A DNA stretch of 27,223 nt from the NCBI GenBank assembly GCA_949035555.1, contig CAROLD010000023.1, positions 1 to 27,223 on the forward strand. Reading direction: 5' to 3'. Shown here piece after piece: positions 7,594 through 15,032 of the stretch. Each line of letters starts with the position of its first letter. Position 1 is the stretch's first letter. Both the position numbers and the translations under genes were made by a program. The notes beneath the pieces were generated by a model, which had not been told where the DNA came from, did not search any database, and saw only the letters and a list, made by a program, of their open reading frames with translations. The DNA is from an uncultured bacterium (GTDB lineage: Bacteria; Cyanobacteriota; Vampirovibrionia; Gastranaerophilales; Gastranaerophilaceae).

Positions 7594-8679
7594 CTGTTAG
7601 ATTTTCGTAAATAGCTTTCTACAAACTCGTCCAAGTCTCCGTCCATAACGGCATCAACATTTCCAACTTCACATCCTGTTCTATGGTCTTTGACCATTTT
7701 ATATGGGTGGAATACGTATGAACGGATTTGAGAACCAAAATTAATGTCTGCGCTTTCGCCTTTAATAGCAGACAGTTTCTTCTCGTGTTCGGCTTCTTTT
7801 ATTGCAAGAAGTTTTGATACAAGGATTTGCATTGCATATTCTTTGTTTTGAAGCTGAGAGCGTTCCTGCTGGCATTTTACAACAATTCCTGAAGGTTTGT
7901 GTAAAATTCGTACAGCAGTTTCAACTTTGTTCACATTCTGACCGCCTGCACCGCCTGAGCGCATTGTTGTAATTTCTAAATCATCAGGCGGAATATTTAT
8001 TGTCTTTTCAAAATCTTCAATAATAGGTGAAACTTCAACTGATGCAAAACTTGTCTGGCGTTTGCCGTTTGCGTTGAATGGCGAAATTCTGACAAGTCTG
8101 TGTACACCTTTTTCAGCTTTAGAATATCCAAATGCGTATTTGCCTGAAATCTTTATTGTTGCGGATTTTATTCCGGCTTCTTCCCCATCAAGTTTATCCA
8201 GTAATTCGCATTTCCAGCCTCTTTTTTCAACCCAGCGCATATACATTCGAAGCAGCATACTTGCCCAATCTTGAGCGTCAGTGCCGCCTGCTCCGGAGTT
8301 TATGGTTAAAATTGCATCTTCCGTATCATATTCGCCCGAAAGCATTTGAGTCAGTTCAAATTTTTCGAGTTCTTTTTGTAGCGACTGAATATCTTCAAAA
8401 CTTAGTGTAATTAAATCGTTATCTTCTAATTCCAGTGCGGTTTCGGAGTCTTCCACTCTTTGAAACCAGTTAGATATTTTTTCTAAAATCTCTTTTTTTT
8501 CTTTTATTTCCTGTCCGATTTTTGATACTTTTGCACTGTCTTTCCAAATTTCAGGATTTTGCATCTTCTCTTCAAGGTCTGCCAGTTCAAGTCCTAATTT
8601 TTCAGGGTCAAAGACACTCCTTGATTTTTTCAAGACGCGGTTTTATTAAATTTAATTCTTGTTTTAATTCTGTTTGCAT
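7590..8679 (-). CDS. prfB: Peptide chain release factor 2, expressed by programmed +1 frameshift
   Basis: RF2 terminates translation at UGA and UAA in the ribosome. The zero-frame begins at ATG 8679 and runs 23 codons to CTT followed by an in-frame TGA (8610-8608). Skipping one base continues with GAC CCT into the long frame, giving about 362 residues, close to the E. coli length of 365. The SPF anticodon-like tripeptide (RISPF, about residues 199-201) and the GGQ catalytic loop (GAGGQNVNK, about 245-247) are both present. An apparent TTG start at 8633 in the long frame is an artefact of the shift. There is no Shine-Dalgarno before ATG 8679; TATAAT (8696-8691) lies 11 nt upstream, implying a very short leader. 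The gene reads convergently with the zinc-ribbon gene and shares its TTAA stop overlap. Confidence 0.95.
8607..8622 (-). promoter_or_regulatory. RF2 programmed +1 frameshift site
   Basis: The minus strand reads AAGGAGTGTCTTTGAC. It contains an internal Shine-Dalgarno-like AAGGAG, a three-base spacer, the slippery CTT codon, the UGA stop and the following C. This is the layout of the classical prfB autoregulatory site: when RF2 is scarce the ribosome pauses at UGA C and slips +1. Spacing from the purine stretch to CTT equals that of the E. coli site. Confidence 0.95.
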
Positions 8680-8708
8680 AGTTTAATTTTATTATAAAAA
8701 ATCCTCTC

Positions 8709-8736
8709 TTGCAATTAAGTTTAGTGTTGTTATAAT
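8709..8736 (+). promoter_or_regulatory. Promoter TTGCAA-N16-TATAAT
   Basis: TTGCAA (8709-8714) and a perfect TATAAT (8731-8736) are separated by 16 nt. A transcript would begin near 8743 and carry the GGAGAGAG ribosome site before ATG 8760. On the opposite strand the prfB -10 element lies just to the left, so the two genes have back-to-back promoters. Confidence 0.6.
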
Positions 8737-8759
8737 TAGAATGGAGAGAGATTTTATTG

Positions 8760-9524
8760 ATGAATGTTTTTAAATATTTTGCTAATCTTTATAAATCTAA
8801 AGATGCTTTATTAAATCACGTCACTTTATTTTCTATATCAGGACTCTTAGCTATTTCAGTAAGCAGTTATTTGTCTTCTGTATTTGGAAATATTTACGGG
8901 ACATTTTTTGATTCCATTTCTCTTTCTCCTGTAGTATCTTATTTTTTGCTCGTTTTTGCAACTATGCTTTTTATATTTTTTGCAGGTTATAATTATTGGG
9001 TAATCGATAGAATGTTTAATGGTGAAGATGAACTTCCCGAGCTTTCCTTATTGTCTTATTTTATTTTTGTAAAAATGTTACCTGTGCTTATTGTATGGAA
9101 AATTTATGAATTTGCGTTTTTTGCGGCCGGATTTATGTATTTACCAATGAATAAACCCTGGTTTTATGTTTATATGTCGGTTCTTATATGTTTACTGCCT
9201 TTTTTAAATCTTATTTACTCTGTTTTTATTAAGGATTTTTCATACAGAGCAGAAGTTTTTAGCCCGATAACTTTGTTCAGAGTCTTAAATCGTTGTCTCG
9301 GGTCAGTTATCATATTATGGACACAAATAATAATTTTACTAATTATACCGGCTGTTTTGGCTTATCTGGTGTTAAGATTTGCACCTTCAATTGCCAATCC
9401 GTCATTGCAATCATCGGTAAAATTGGGTGGAGTTTGTATCTTAACCTATCTGTTATTAGTTATCAAATTCGCATATAACAGAGGGTTAGTGGAAATTGCA
9501 AAAAACAAACTTAGTGATATTTAA
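8760..9524 (+). CDS. Multi-pass membrane protein, possibly DUF4013-like
   Basis: A 254-residue hydrophobic protein with about six predicted transmembrane segments. The start is ATG 8760, preceded by GGAGAGAG; a TTG three bases earlier is less likely. A short soluble loop with YWVIDRMFNGEDELPE (about residues 80-95) resembles the Gly-Glu-Leu-Pro loop of DUF4013 membrane proteins; this is a weak resemblance from memory. No catalytic motif is visible. It has its own promoter and ends head-on with the 5'-nucleotidase gene, sharing a TTAA stop overlap. Function unknown. Confidence 0.7.
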   Translation: MNVFKYFANLYKSKDALLNHVTLFSISGLLAISVSSYLSSVFGNIYGTFFDSISLSPVVSYFLLVFATMLFIFFAGYNYWVIDRMFNGEDELPELSLLSYFIFVKMLPVLIVWKIYEFAFFAAGFMYLPMNKPWFYVYMSVLICLLPFLNLIYSVFIKDFSYRAEVFSPITLFRVLNRCLGSVIILWTQIIILLIIPAVLAYLVLRFAPSIANPSLQSSVKLGGVCILTYLLLVIKFAYNRGLVEIAKNKLSDI

Positions 9525-11008
9525 TTATCAAAAATTTTGATTCTTCCGTCGTCAAGTATATTTACCGGCTCTGTAGTTTTTGACAGAAATTCTTTTATAC
9601 ATTTTGTAGCGTCAAATGGATATTTTTCTAAAATTTTGTCAGGCTGGTTTAGCATTGTGAAACCGTCATTGCCCATCGCACAGTAATCATTTATTGCAGT
9701 TGAGTAGAATTTATCTTCACGCGGATTTTTGATATCAATTGGTGTTGGGTTGCCTTTTTTATCAATAAAATCTATTGATTTTACGTGTCCGTTTTTGTTT
9801 ACAGAATAACGCAGTCCTGATGTGTAGAAAATTCCTGGTTTGTTTGCAACATTTGTGAATGATTTTGCGGCTTTTTGTATTGCTTCTACAAGCGTTTTTT
9901 CCGAATAATTAACTTTATAAAGTTTATTTTGGAAAGGTAAAATATCTGCTAAAATTCTTGTGTCAACTTTTCCTTTTTCAAAAAATCCACGGATATTTGA
10001 AGATGGCAGAATTGCAATATCTACATCCAAATCTTTTTTAATACAGTCAGTAATAAAATATGCGTGCGGATTTGGTTCAATCAAGTCATGTGTTAACGGT
10101 GGTGCTGCTTCATTTACGTATCCGTAAGTTTTTCTTGCTCCAAAGATTTTATCAAATAAGTATTTAATTGGTGCATAGCGTTTAAATTCACGAGTGTTTC
10201 CAATATTATTCTGTATCTTTTTGATTATCCCGTTTGTATCAAATTCGAGGTTAAGTATGCCGAAGTTTTTACCGTCTCTTCCGGCTTGCGTTATTATGAC
10301 AGGCTCACCTGTTTTTGAGTAGAAAAGATTTTCACCTTCTTTAACGTCAAATAGGAGATCATGTGAATGACCTCCTAATATTACATCTATGCCTTGTGTT
10401 TGATTTGCTATAATTTTATCTACAGTATAGCCTAAGTGTGAAAGTAGTATAATTTTATTGATGCCTTGCTTTTGCAGTTTATCTGTTTCTTTTTGTATAT
10501 CTTCTACTGTTTCTTTTACTTTATCTACTGAAATTTCTTTTTGTATAGTCCCCTCTTTCGACCTTTTAAATAAGTCTATAGGGGTAGTGCCGATTATTCC
10601 GTATTTGTGTCCGTTGTGTTCCTCGACTGTTGAGGATGTTATTTTGTTATACCATGGACTTCGAGGATTTATTTTTATGTTTGTAGAAAGAAGCCTGTAG
10701 TTAACCTGTGGTAAGATTGTACTTATCCGCTCCTGCATATCGAACTCGTGATTGCCCACCGCGGAGCAGGTTATACCCACTTTTTTTTGGAACATTACAG
10801 CTAACTGATTAGTTTTAAAATCCTCACCTATCATAATATCACCTGAGGATAGTTTTAAGGTATCAACATCCGGTTTATTTTTATATATACTGTCAAAAGC
10901 GTTTGCTGCAGTGACGGTACGCTCCATGTTTATCGATTTTCCGTGAAAATCATTTATATAGAAAATACTTGTTTTTATATTATTTGAGCTATCAATTGAG
11001 TTTATCAT
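9521..11008 (-). CDS. 5'-nucleotidase / UshA-type metallophosphatase without visible export signal
   Basis: Hydrolyses phosphate esters such as nucleoside 5'-monophosphates through a two-metal centre. The N-terminal calcineurin-like domain shows all blocks: NDFHG (D20, H22), SSGD (D57), GNHEFD (N86, H87), LLSHLG and GGHSHD. The C-terminal 5'-nucleotidase domain follows, with LPSSNIRG, ILPFQNKLYKVNYS and GNDGFTMLN. The start at 11008 is chosen because AGGGA lies 8 nt upstream. An in-frame ATG at 11038 would add ten residues without a good ribosome site. Neither start gives a signal peptide, whereas UshA/NT5E-type enzymes are normally exported. It may therefore be cytoplasmic or leave by another route. 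No terminator is seen at its convergent end. Confidence 0.88.
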   Translation of the reverse strand: MINSIDSSNNIKTSIFYINDFHGKSINMERTVTAANAFDSIYKNKPDVDTLKLSSGDIMIGEDFKTNQLAVMFQKKVGITCSAVGNHEFDMQERISTILPQVNYRLLSTNIKINPRSPWYNKITSSTVEEHNGHKYGIIGTTPIDLFKRSKEGTIQKEISVDKVKETVEDIQKETDKLQKQGINKIILLSHLGYTVDKIIANQTQGIDVILGGHSHDLLFDVKEGENLFYSKTGEPVIITQAGRDGKNFGILNLEFDTNGIIKKIQNNIGNTREFKRYAPIKYLFDKIFGARKTYGYVNEAAPPLTHDLIEPNPHAYFITDCIKKDLDVDIAILPSSNIRGFFEKGKVDTRILADILPFQNKLYKVNYSEKTLVEAIQKAAKSFTNVANKPGIFYTSGLRYSVNKNGHVKSIDFIDKKGNPTPIDIKNPREDKFYSTAINDYCAMGNDGFTMLNQPDKILEKYPFDATKCIKEFLSKTTEPVNILDDGRIKIFDN

Positions 11009-11158
11009 CTTGAATGTCCCTATAGCATGAAACCACATCAAGATATTTTTTGTCTATTTTTTACTTATTTTTTTACAAATTTTAACTATTTATACTAATA
11101 TCTACCCCTACGACAATAACTCAGCAAGTCTCAACATAATTGGCAGCTATATTTACCC

Positions 11159-11389
11159 CTAGAATTTCATAATTTGAACTTTCCAATGTTTTGATAATTC
11201 ATCGTAAATTTGATTTATTTTATCAACGACTTCAATTAGTACAATACCGTAGTTCAGGCATTTATATTCTCCCATATCATGAAGTCCAATTCTGGTTTTA
11301 ATGTAGCATCCGTAGTCAGTTAGAATGTCTTGAAGTTTTTGAGCTTCTTCTCTTCTGTTATCAACGGATATTCCAATTATTGCAGTCAT
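11159..11389 (-). CDS. Small TM1266/NikR-C-like (ACT-fold) protein
   Basis: A 76-residue protein with beta-alpha-beta alternation. IIGISVDNR at the start, then a helix LQDILTDYGCYIKTRIGLHD, then IVLIEVVDKINQIYDEL and a final VQIMKF strand match the layout of the TM1266 family. That family is also annotated as iron-only hydrogenase system regulator and has a ferredoxin-like/ACT fold. Members usually lie near HydEFG or FeFe-hydrogenase genes, and none is visible here. AAGGAG before the ATG confirms the start. The 117-bp gap to the 5'-nucleotidase gene contains AT-rich sequence and nothing I recognise. Family assignment is from pattern memory, so moderate. Confidence 0.65.
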   Translation of the reverse strand: MTAIIGISVDNRREEAQKLQDILTDYGCYIKTRIGLHDMGEYKCLNYGIVLIEVVDKINQIYDELSKHWKVQIMKF

Positions 11390-11431
11390 ATACTCTCCTT
11401 AAATTAACACTCTCATGATAAAATTATTCAC

Positions 11432-11458
11432 AAAAAAAAATAATACCCTGTGTGGGTA
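11432..11458 (-). terminator. Rho-independent terminator
   Basis: On the minus strand TACCC (11458-11454), loop ACACA and GGGTA (11448-11444) form a 5-bp hairpin followed by a T tract (11442-11432). It lies just past the stop of the 105-residue gene at 11491. The stem is short, but the nine-T run is strong. Confidence 0.6.
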
Positions 11459-11490
11459 CTATCTTTTTATAAGGTATGTTTGTGACAATC

Positions 11491-11808
11491 CTATTCAATA
11501 TCAAGATTATCGTCGGCTTGAAGCTGTTTTTTCTTGATGTTGTGCATTACAGCATCTACTAGCAACTCGTAAGATTTCATACTTTCGATCTTTGGAAATT
11601 CTTCTTTGAGTTGGGCTCTGACCATTGCTTCCAGCTCTTGTTCGTCAGAAAGAGTTTGTAGATTATCCACACCGCTTATTGCTTCTAAATAGTCTGTGGT
11701 GCTTTTATCTAATGTGTTTTTATTTGAGAATGCAAGCCAGCGCAATCTCGGGCTAACATTTTCTTTTAGCTTTTTAACTAATTTTAAATTTTTTATTCGG
11801 TTAAACAT
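11491..11808 (-). CDS. Hypothetical small charged protein
   Basis: A 105-residue soluble, lysine- and glutamate-rich protein. It begins with a basic stretch (MFNRIKNLKLVKKLKENV) and continues with helical segments; no transmembrane segment, cysteine pair or known motif is visible. GAGGT lies before the ATG with suitable spacing. A terminator follows it directly, and it is separated from glyS by about 100 bp, so it is probably a single-gene unit or the end of the glyS transcript. I do not recognise it. Confidence 0.6.
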   Translation of the reverse strand: MFNRIKNLKLVKKLKENVSPRLRWLAFSNKNTLDKSTTDYLEAISGVDNLQTLSDEQELEAMVRAQLKEEFPKIESMKSYELLVDAVMHNIKKKQLQADDNLDIE

Positions 11809-11908
11809 TGCGCTACCTCATTTTTACCTTCTTGTAGTATTTTAAAATATCCTAAAAAAAATAATTGACTTTTTAACATTATTTGTTTACAAATTTTTAC
11901 ATATCTGT

Positions 11909-13897
11909 TTAAATCTTGCTGAAATCAGTCAAATGTTCGTATTTATTTTTCAGTAATGTTAACAATGCAACTCTGTTATTCTTAACATTTTCGTCTTTGT
12001 CCATAACAAGAACATCTTCAAAGAATTTTGTAACAACAGGGTTTAAGCTTTCTAAGTTTGTAAGATATGTTTTGTATTCAACATTTTCGCAAACTTTTTT
12101 AATGCTGTCAAAAAGTTCTTTTTCAACAGGCGTAGTGAAATACTGTTCGTTTACCTCTCCTGCTGATGCATCTTTAATTATGCGTATAACTCTGTTTGCA
12201 TTTTCAACAAGAGTTGGAGAATTTAAATCTTTAACAATTTGAACTCTTTCAACATAGTCTGCAATATCTTTTAATGGGTTTTTCTTAGAGCATGCTTCTA
12301 AAATGTTTTTGTTGTATTTATCATTTAAGAATATAATCATTCTCTGAATAAAGAATTCATTAACTTCATCAGCACAGTCTTTTTGAACAGGTAAGCTTTT
12401 TAAGGCTATTTTGATGTATTTATCAATATCAATTTTTAAACCGCTGTCTAAAATTGTTCTGATAACCCCGAGTGCTGCACGACGAACCCCTAGAGGGTCA
12501 GAAGAACCTGTCGGTTTTTTACCTGCTGCGAATACTGCACAAACTGTATCAATTTTATCGGCAATTCCAACGATCTGTCCTTCAATACCTTGAGCAGTTT
12601 CACTTTCTGAGTTAAGCGGGAAGTAATGTTCTTTTATGCCTGCAGCAACTTTGTCGTTTTCGCCGGAAACTCTCGCGTAATCAGCGCCGATAAATCCTTG
12701 CAGTTCTGTAAATTCAAATACAAGATTTGTTGTTAAATCAGCTTTGCAAAGAAGTGCAGTTCTTTCAATGTCTTTTGAGTCAATGTTTAAATCTTTTGCA
12801 ATTTCTTTTGATAATTCAATAAGTCTTTGAGTTTTATCAAACATTGTCCCCATTCCTTTTTGGAAGGTAACGCCTTTCAAGCTTTCAACGTAATCAACAA
12901 GAGGTTTTTTTGTATCTTCTTTGAAGAAGAATACAGCATCATCAAGTCTTGCTTTTATTACTCTAACGTTACCTGCTTGAATATTTTTGAACTCATTGCC
13001 GATATAATTTGTCATAGTAATAAATTTATTTATCAATTTTCCGTCTTTGTGAAGCGCGAAATATCTTTGATGAACTGCCATAACTGTTACGGTTACTTCT
13101 TCAGGAATATCAAGATATGCAGGATCGAATTCGCAAACAGCAGGTACCGGGTATTCTGTAATAAAGGTTACTTCTTCAAGTAAATCATCTGTATAATATG
13201 GCACTGCATCCAGTTTTGCAGCTTCTTCTTTAGCTTTTTGAACAATAAGTTCTTTTCTTTCATTTTGGTCAACGATGACACAAGCGTTTCTCATTGTTTC
13301 AATATAATCTTTCGGGTCTCCGATGATTACTTTCTGCTGAGCAAATCTGTGACCTCTTGTGTAGATTGATGATTCTTTATCGATAATTTTTATTTTAACT
13401 TCGTCTCTGTCTAAAACTGAAACAATCCATTTGATTGGACGGGAAAATTTTTCATCATTGTAACCCCATCTCATAAAGTGTGAGCCTTGAAGTTTCATAA
13501 ATATTGACGGTACATTTTCTTGAAGTAATTCTGTTACAGATTTACCTTTTACGACGATTTTTGCGTGAACATAATTGTCTTCAATGTATAAATCATCTTT
13601 TGAAAGATTGTTTTTTCTGGCAAAACCTTCGCCGGCTTTTGTAAGGTTACCGTTTTCATCGAATGCAACATTCTTAATCGGACCTTTAACGATTTTTTCT
13701 TCGTCTTCTGTTTTTTCACCTAGACCGTCAATAATAACTGCAAGTCTGCGCGGAGTTGCGTAAACTTTTACATCTGTGAATTTGATTTTATTATCGTTTA
13801 AAAATGTTGTAAAGCCGCTGTTTAATTGTTCAATTGCTTGCGGGATAAATTTATATGGTAACTCTTCAGTTCCTACTTCTAGTAAATATGTGCTCAT
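11909..13897 (-). CDS. glyS: Glycine--tRNA ligase beta subunit
   Basis: Beta chain of the tetrameric alpha2beta2 glycyl-tRNA synthetase, which charges tRNA-Gly; this chain mainly binds the tRNA. The 662 residues are close to the family length (689 in E. coli). The N-terminus has the diagnostic LLEVGTEELP. Further on are the HMRWG block (GSHFMRWGYNDEKFSRPIKWIV), RYFALH, the GADYARVSGE helix, and KPTGSSDPLGVRRAALGVIR, the HD-like motif region. ATG 13897 has AAAAGGA 6 nt upstream; a TTG two codons earlier is unlikely. The alpha chain glyQ is not in the window. A good promoter lies upstream (13958-13930). Confidence 0.97.
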   Translation of the reverse strand: MSTYLLEVGTEELPYKFIPQAIEQLNSGFTTFLNDNKIKFTDVKVYATPRRLAVIIDGLGEKTEDEEKIVKGPIKNVAFDENGNLTKAGEGFARKNNLSKDDLYIEDNYVHAKIVVKGKSVTELLQENVPSIFMKLQGSHFMRWGYNDEKFSRPIKWIVSVLDRDEVKIKIIDKESSIYTRGHRFAQQKVIIGDPKDYIETMRNACVIVDQNERKELIVQKAKEEAAKLDAVPYYTDDLLEEVTFITEYPVPAVCEFDPAYLDIPEEVTVTVMAVHQRYFALHKDGKLINKFITMTNYIGNEFKNIQAGNVRVIKARLDDAVFFFKEDTKKPLVDYVESLKGVTFQKGMGTMFDKTQRLIELSKEIAKDLNIDSKDIERTALLCKADLTTNLVFEFTELQGFIGADYARVSGENDKVAAGIKEHYFPLNSESETAQGIEGQIVGIADKIDTVCAVFAAGKKPTGSSDPLGVRRAALGVIRTILDSGLKIDIDKYIKIALKSLPVQKDCADEVNEFFIQRMIIFLNDKYNKNILEACSKKNPLKDIADYVERVQIVKDLNSPTLVENANRVIRIIKDASAGEVNEQYFTTPVEKELFDSIKKVCENVEYKTYLTNLESLNPVVTKFFEDVLVMDKDENVKNNRVALLTLLKNKYEHLTDFSKI

Positions 13898-13929
13898 TTT
13901 CAATCCTTTTATTCTCTTAATCTTTCAAA

Positions 13930-13958
13930 ATTATATTAAAAGCATAAGTATATGTAAA
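13930..13958 (-). promoter_or_regulatory. glyS promoter TTTACA-N17-TATAAT
   Basis: On the minus strand TTTACA (13958-13953), a 17-nt spacer and a perfect TATAAT (13935-13930) match a housekeeping sigma-70-type promoter. Transcription would begin about 25 nt before glyS ATG 13897. Confidence 0.7.
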
Positions 13959-14063
13959 CAATATATTAAATTTTGATAATATGCCTTAAAAAATCACCAT
14001 CCTTTTACAGTATTTTATTTCAGTTAAAATCCAGCATATGAATTATTAACATGTTTGACAAAA

Positions 14064-14238
14064 ATTTCGTACACCATGCGGCGAAATCATGGTGTAGAGC
14101 ATGATTGAGAGATTTTCTCAATCTATAGGTTTAGATAATACCTTCAATCTTGCTTTGGATAATTATCAATCCCTGCATGGATTTAAAAACCATCTAAAAA
14201 GATTAGTATGTTAAGTGTAGAAGATAAATAACTTAACA
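14064..14238 (+). ncRNA. Structured leader with alternative hairpins upstream of response regulator
   Basis: The 13904-14252 gap contains dense complementary segments. ATTTCG (14064-14069) can pair with CGAAAT (14082-14087), and TACACCATG (14070-14078) with CATGGTGTA (14088-14096). The order is A-B-A'-B', so the two helices exclude each other or would have to form a knot. A second hairpin GATTGAGA/TCTCAATC (14103-14110/14116-14123) follows, then ATCTA/TAGAT (14121-14125/14132-14136), GATAAT/ATTATC (14134-14139/14162-14167) and TGTTAAG/CTTAACA (14209-14215/14232-14238), the last ending just before the ribosome site. This could be a 5' leader, a separate small RNA, or DNA operators. No known riboswitch class was recognised. 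Confidence 0.45.
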
Positions 14239-14252
14239 ACACGGGAGAATAA

Positions 14253-14957
14253 ATGATGAGAGATTTTAACAGAAAGCTTAAAGTGGTATTGATAGATGAC
14301 AATGCAAATCACTTGAGAGGTATTAAAGAATTGATTAATCTTGAGAGCAGTTATGATGTTGTGGGTACAACTACAAGTGCTAATTTGGGGATTAATTTAA
14401 TAAAAAAATATCATCCTGATGTTGTTCTTATGGATATAAATATGCCGGAAAAGGATGGGCTTCAAGCTATTCAGGCGGTATCTAAACTTGGTTTAGATAC
14501 GAAGATGGTTGTTTTGAGCGGTTATGATGATTCTGATTTGATTTATAGAGCAATGAAGCTTGGTGCGAGAGGTTATGTTTTAAAGACTATGGCTTCTGTT
14601 AAGTTGATTGATGCGATTGAAGATGTTGCATCAGGTAAAATTTATCTTCCGGCTGTTCTTTCTACAAGATTTTTTGAATACTTTCAAACTACAGCAAAAG
14701 AAGAAGCAAAAATCTCCGAAGAAGAAAATCTTTTGTCAAGTTTAACCAGCAGAGAAAATGAAGTTCTTGAACTTTTAACCGAGGGTATTAACTACAAGAG
14801 TATTGCAGGAAAATTAATTATATCTGAAACTACTGTTAAGACACACGTTAATAATATTTTTCAAAAATTGCAGGTTAATGACAGAACTAATGCAGTGTTA
14901 TATGCTTTGAGCCACGGTTTTAAGCCAAGCAAGACTTCAGCAATGACAACTGTGTAA
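14253..14957 (+). CDS. NarL/FixJ-family response regulator
   Basis: A 234-residue two-component transcription regulator. The receiver domain (residues 8-125) has the acidic pair D15/D16, phosphoacceptor D61 (VVLMDINMP), S89 and K111 (YVLK). The C-terminal LuxR-type helix-turn-helix spans about 165-225: LTSRENEVLELLTEG, then ISETTVKTHVNNIFQKL with the recognition helix, and NDRTNAVLYA. GGGAG precedes two adjacent ATGs (14253 and 14256), either of which may be used. A histidine kinase gene follows 75 nt downstream and is the likely partner. A long structured leader upstream suggests post-transcriptional or operator control. Targets cannot be told from the sequence. Confidence 0.93.
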   Translation: MMRDFNRKLKVVLIDDNANHLRGIKELINLESSYDVVGTTTSANLGINLIKKYHPDVVLMDINMPEKDGLQAIQAVSKLGLDTKMVVLSGYDDSDLIYRAMKLGARGYVLKTMASVKLIDAIEDVASGKIYLPAVLSTRFFEYFQTTAKEEAKISEEENLLSSLTSRENEVLELLTEGINYKSIAGKLIISETTVKTHVNNIFQKLQVNDRTNAVLYALSHGFKPSKTSAMTTV

Positions 14958-14976
14958 ATTGATCTAATCCACAAAT

Positions 14977-15014
14977 TAGAAAAGGGTTCTGCAATTGTGC
15001 CGAACCCTTTTCTA
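14977..15014 (+). terminator. Long hairpin between response regulator and kinase genes
   Basis: TAGAAAAGGGTTC (14977-14989) pairs perfectly over 13 bp with GAACCCTTTTCTA (15002-15014). A further GCA/TGC pairing lies inside the loop. The T run (TTTTCTA) is within the right arm rather than after it. It is probably a leaky terminator or an mRNA-processing/stability hairpin that sets the regulator-to-kinase ratio. Confidence 0.6.
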
Positions 15015-15032
15015 TAATAATAATGAGGAAAA

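Noticed and set aside
8608..8610. In-frame TGA as sign of stop-codon reassignment or selenocysteine
   Set aside because: It is the standard RF2 frameshift stop, and TGA is used as a normal stop elsewhere (17091-17093).
7590..8633. prfB starting at TTG 8633
   Set aside because: The upstream ATG 8679 plus the CTT TGA C frameshift site explains the gene; the TTG start is an artefact of single-frame reading.
14055..14060. Perfect TTGACA as -35 of the response-regulator promoter
   Set aside because: No -10-like hexamer lies 16-18 nt downstream; that place is occupied by the inverted-repeat blocks.
13904..14252. tRNA gene or known riboswitch in the longest gap
   Set aside because: No cloverleaf with a GGTTCGA-type T-loop and CCA-side acceptor was found, and no known aptamer consensus was recognised.
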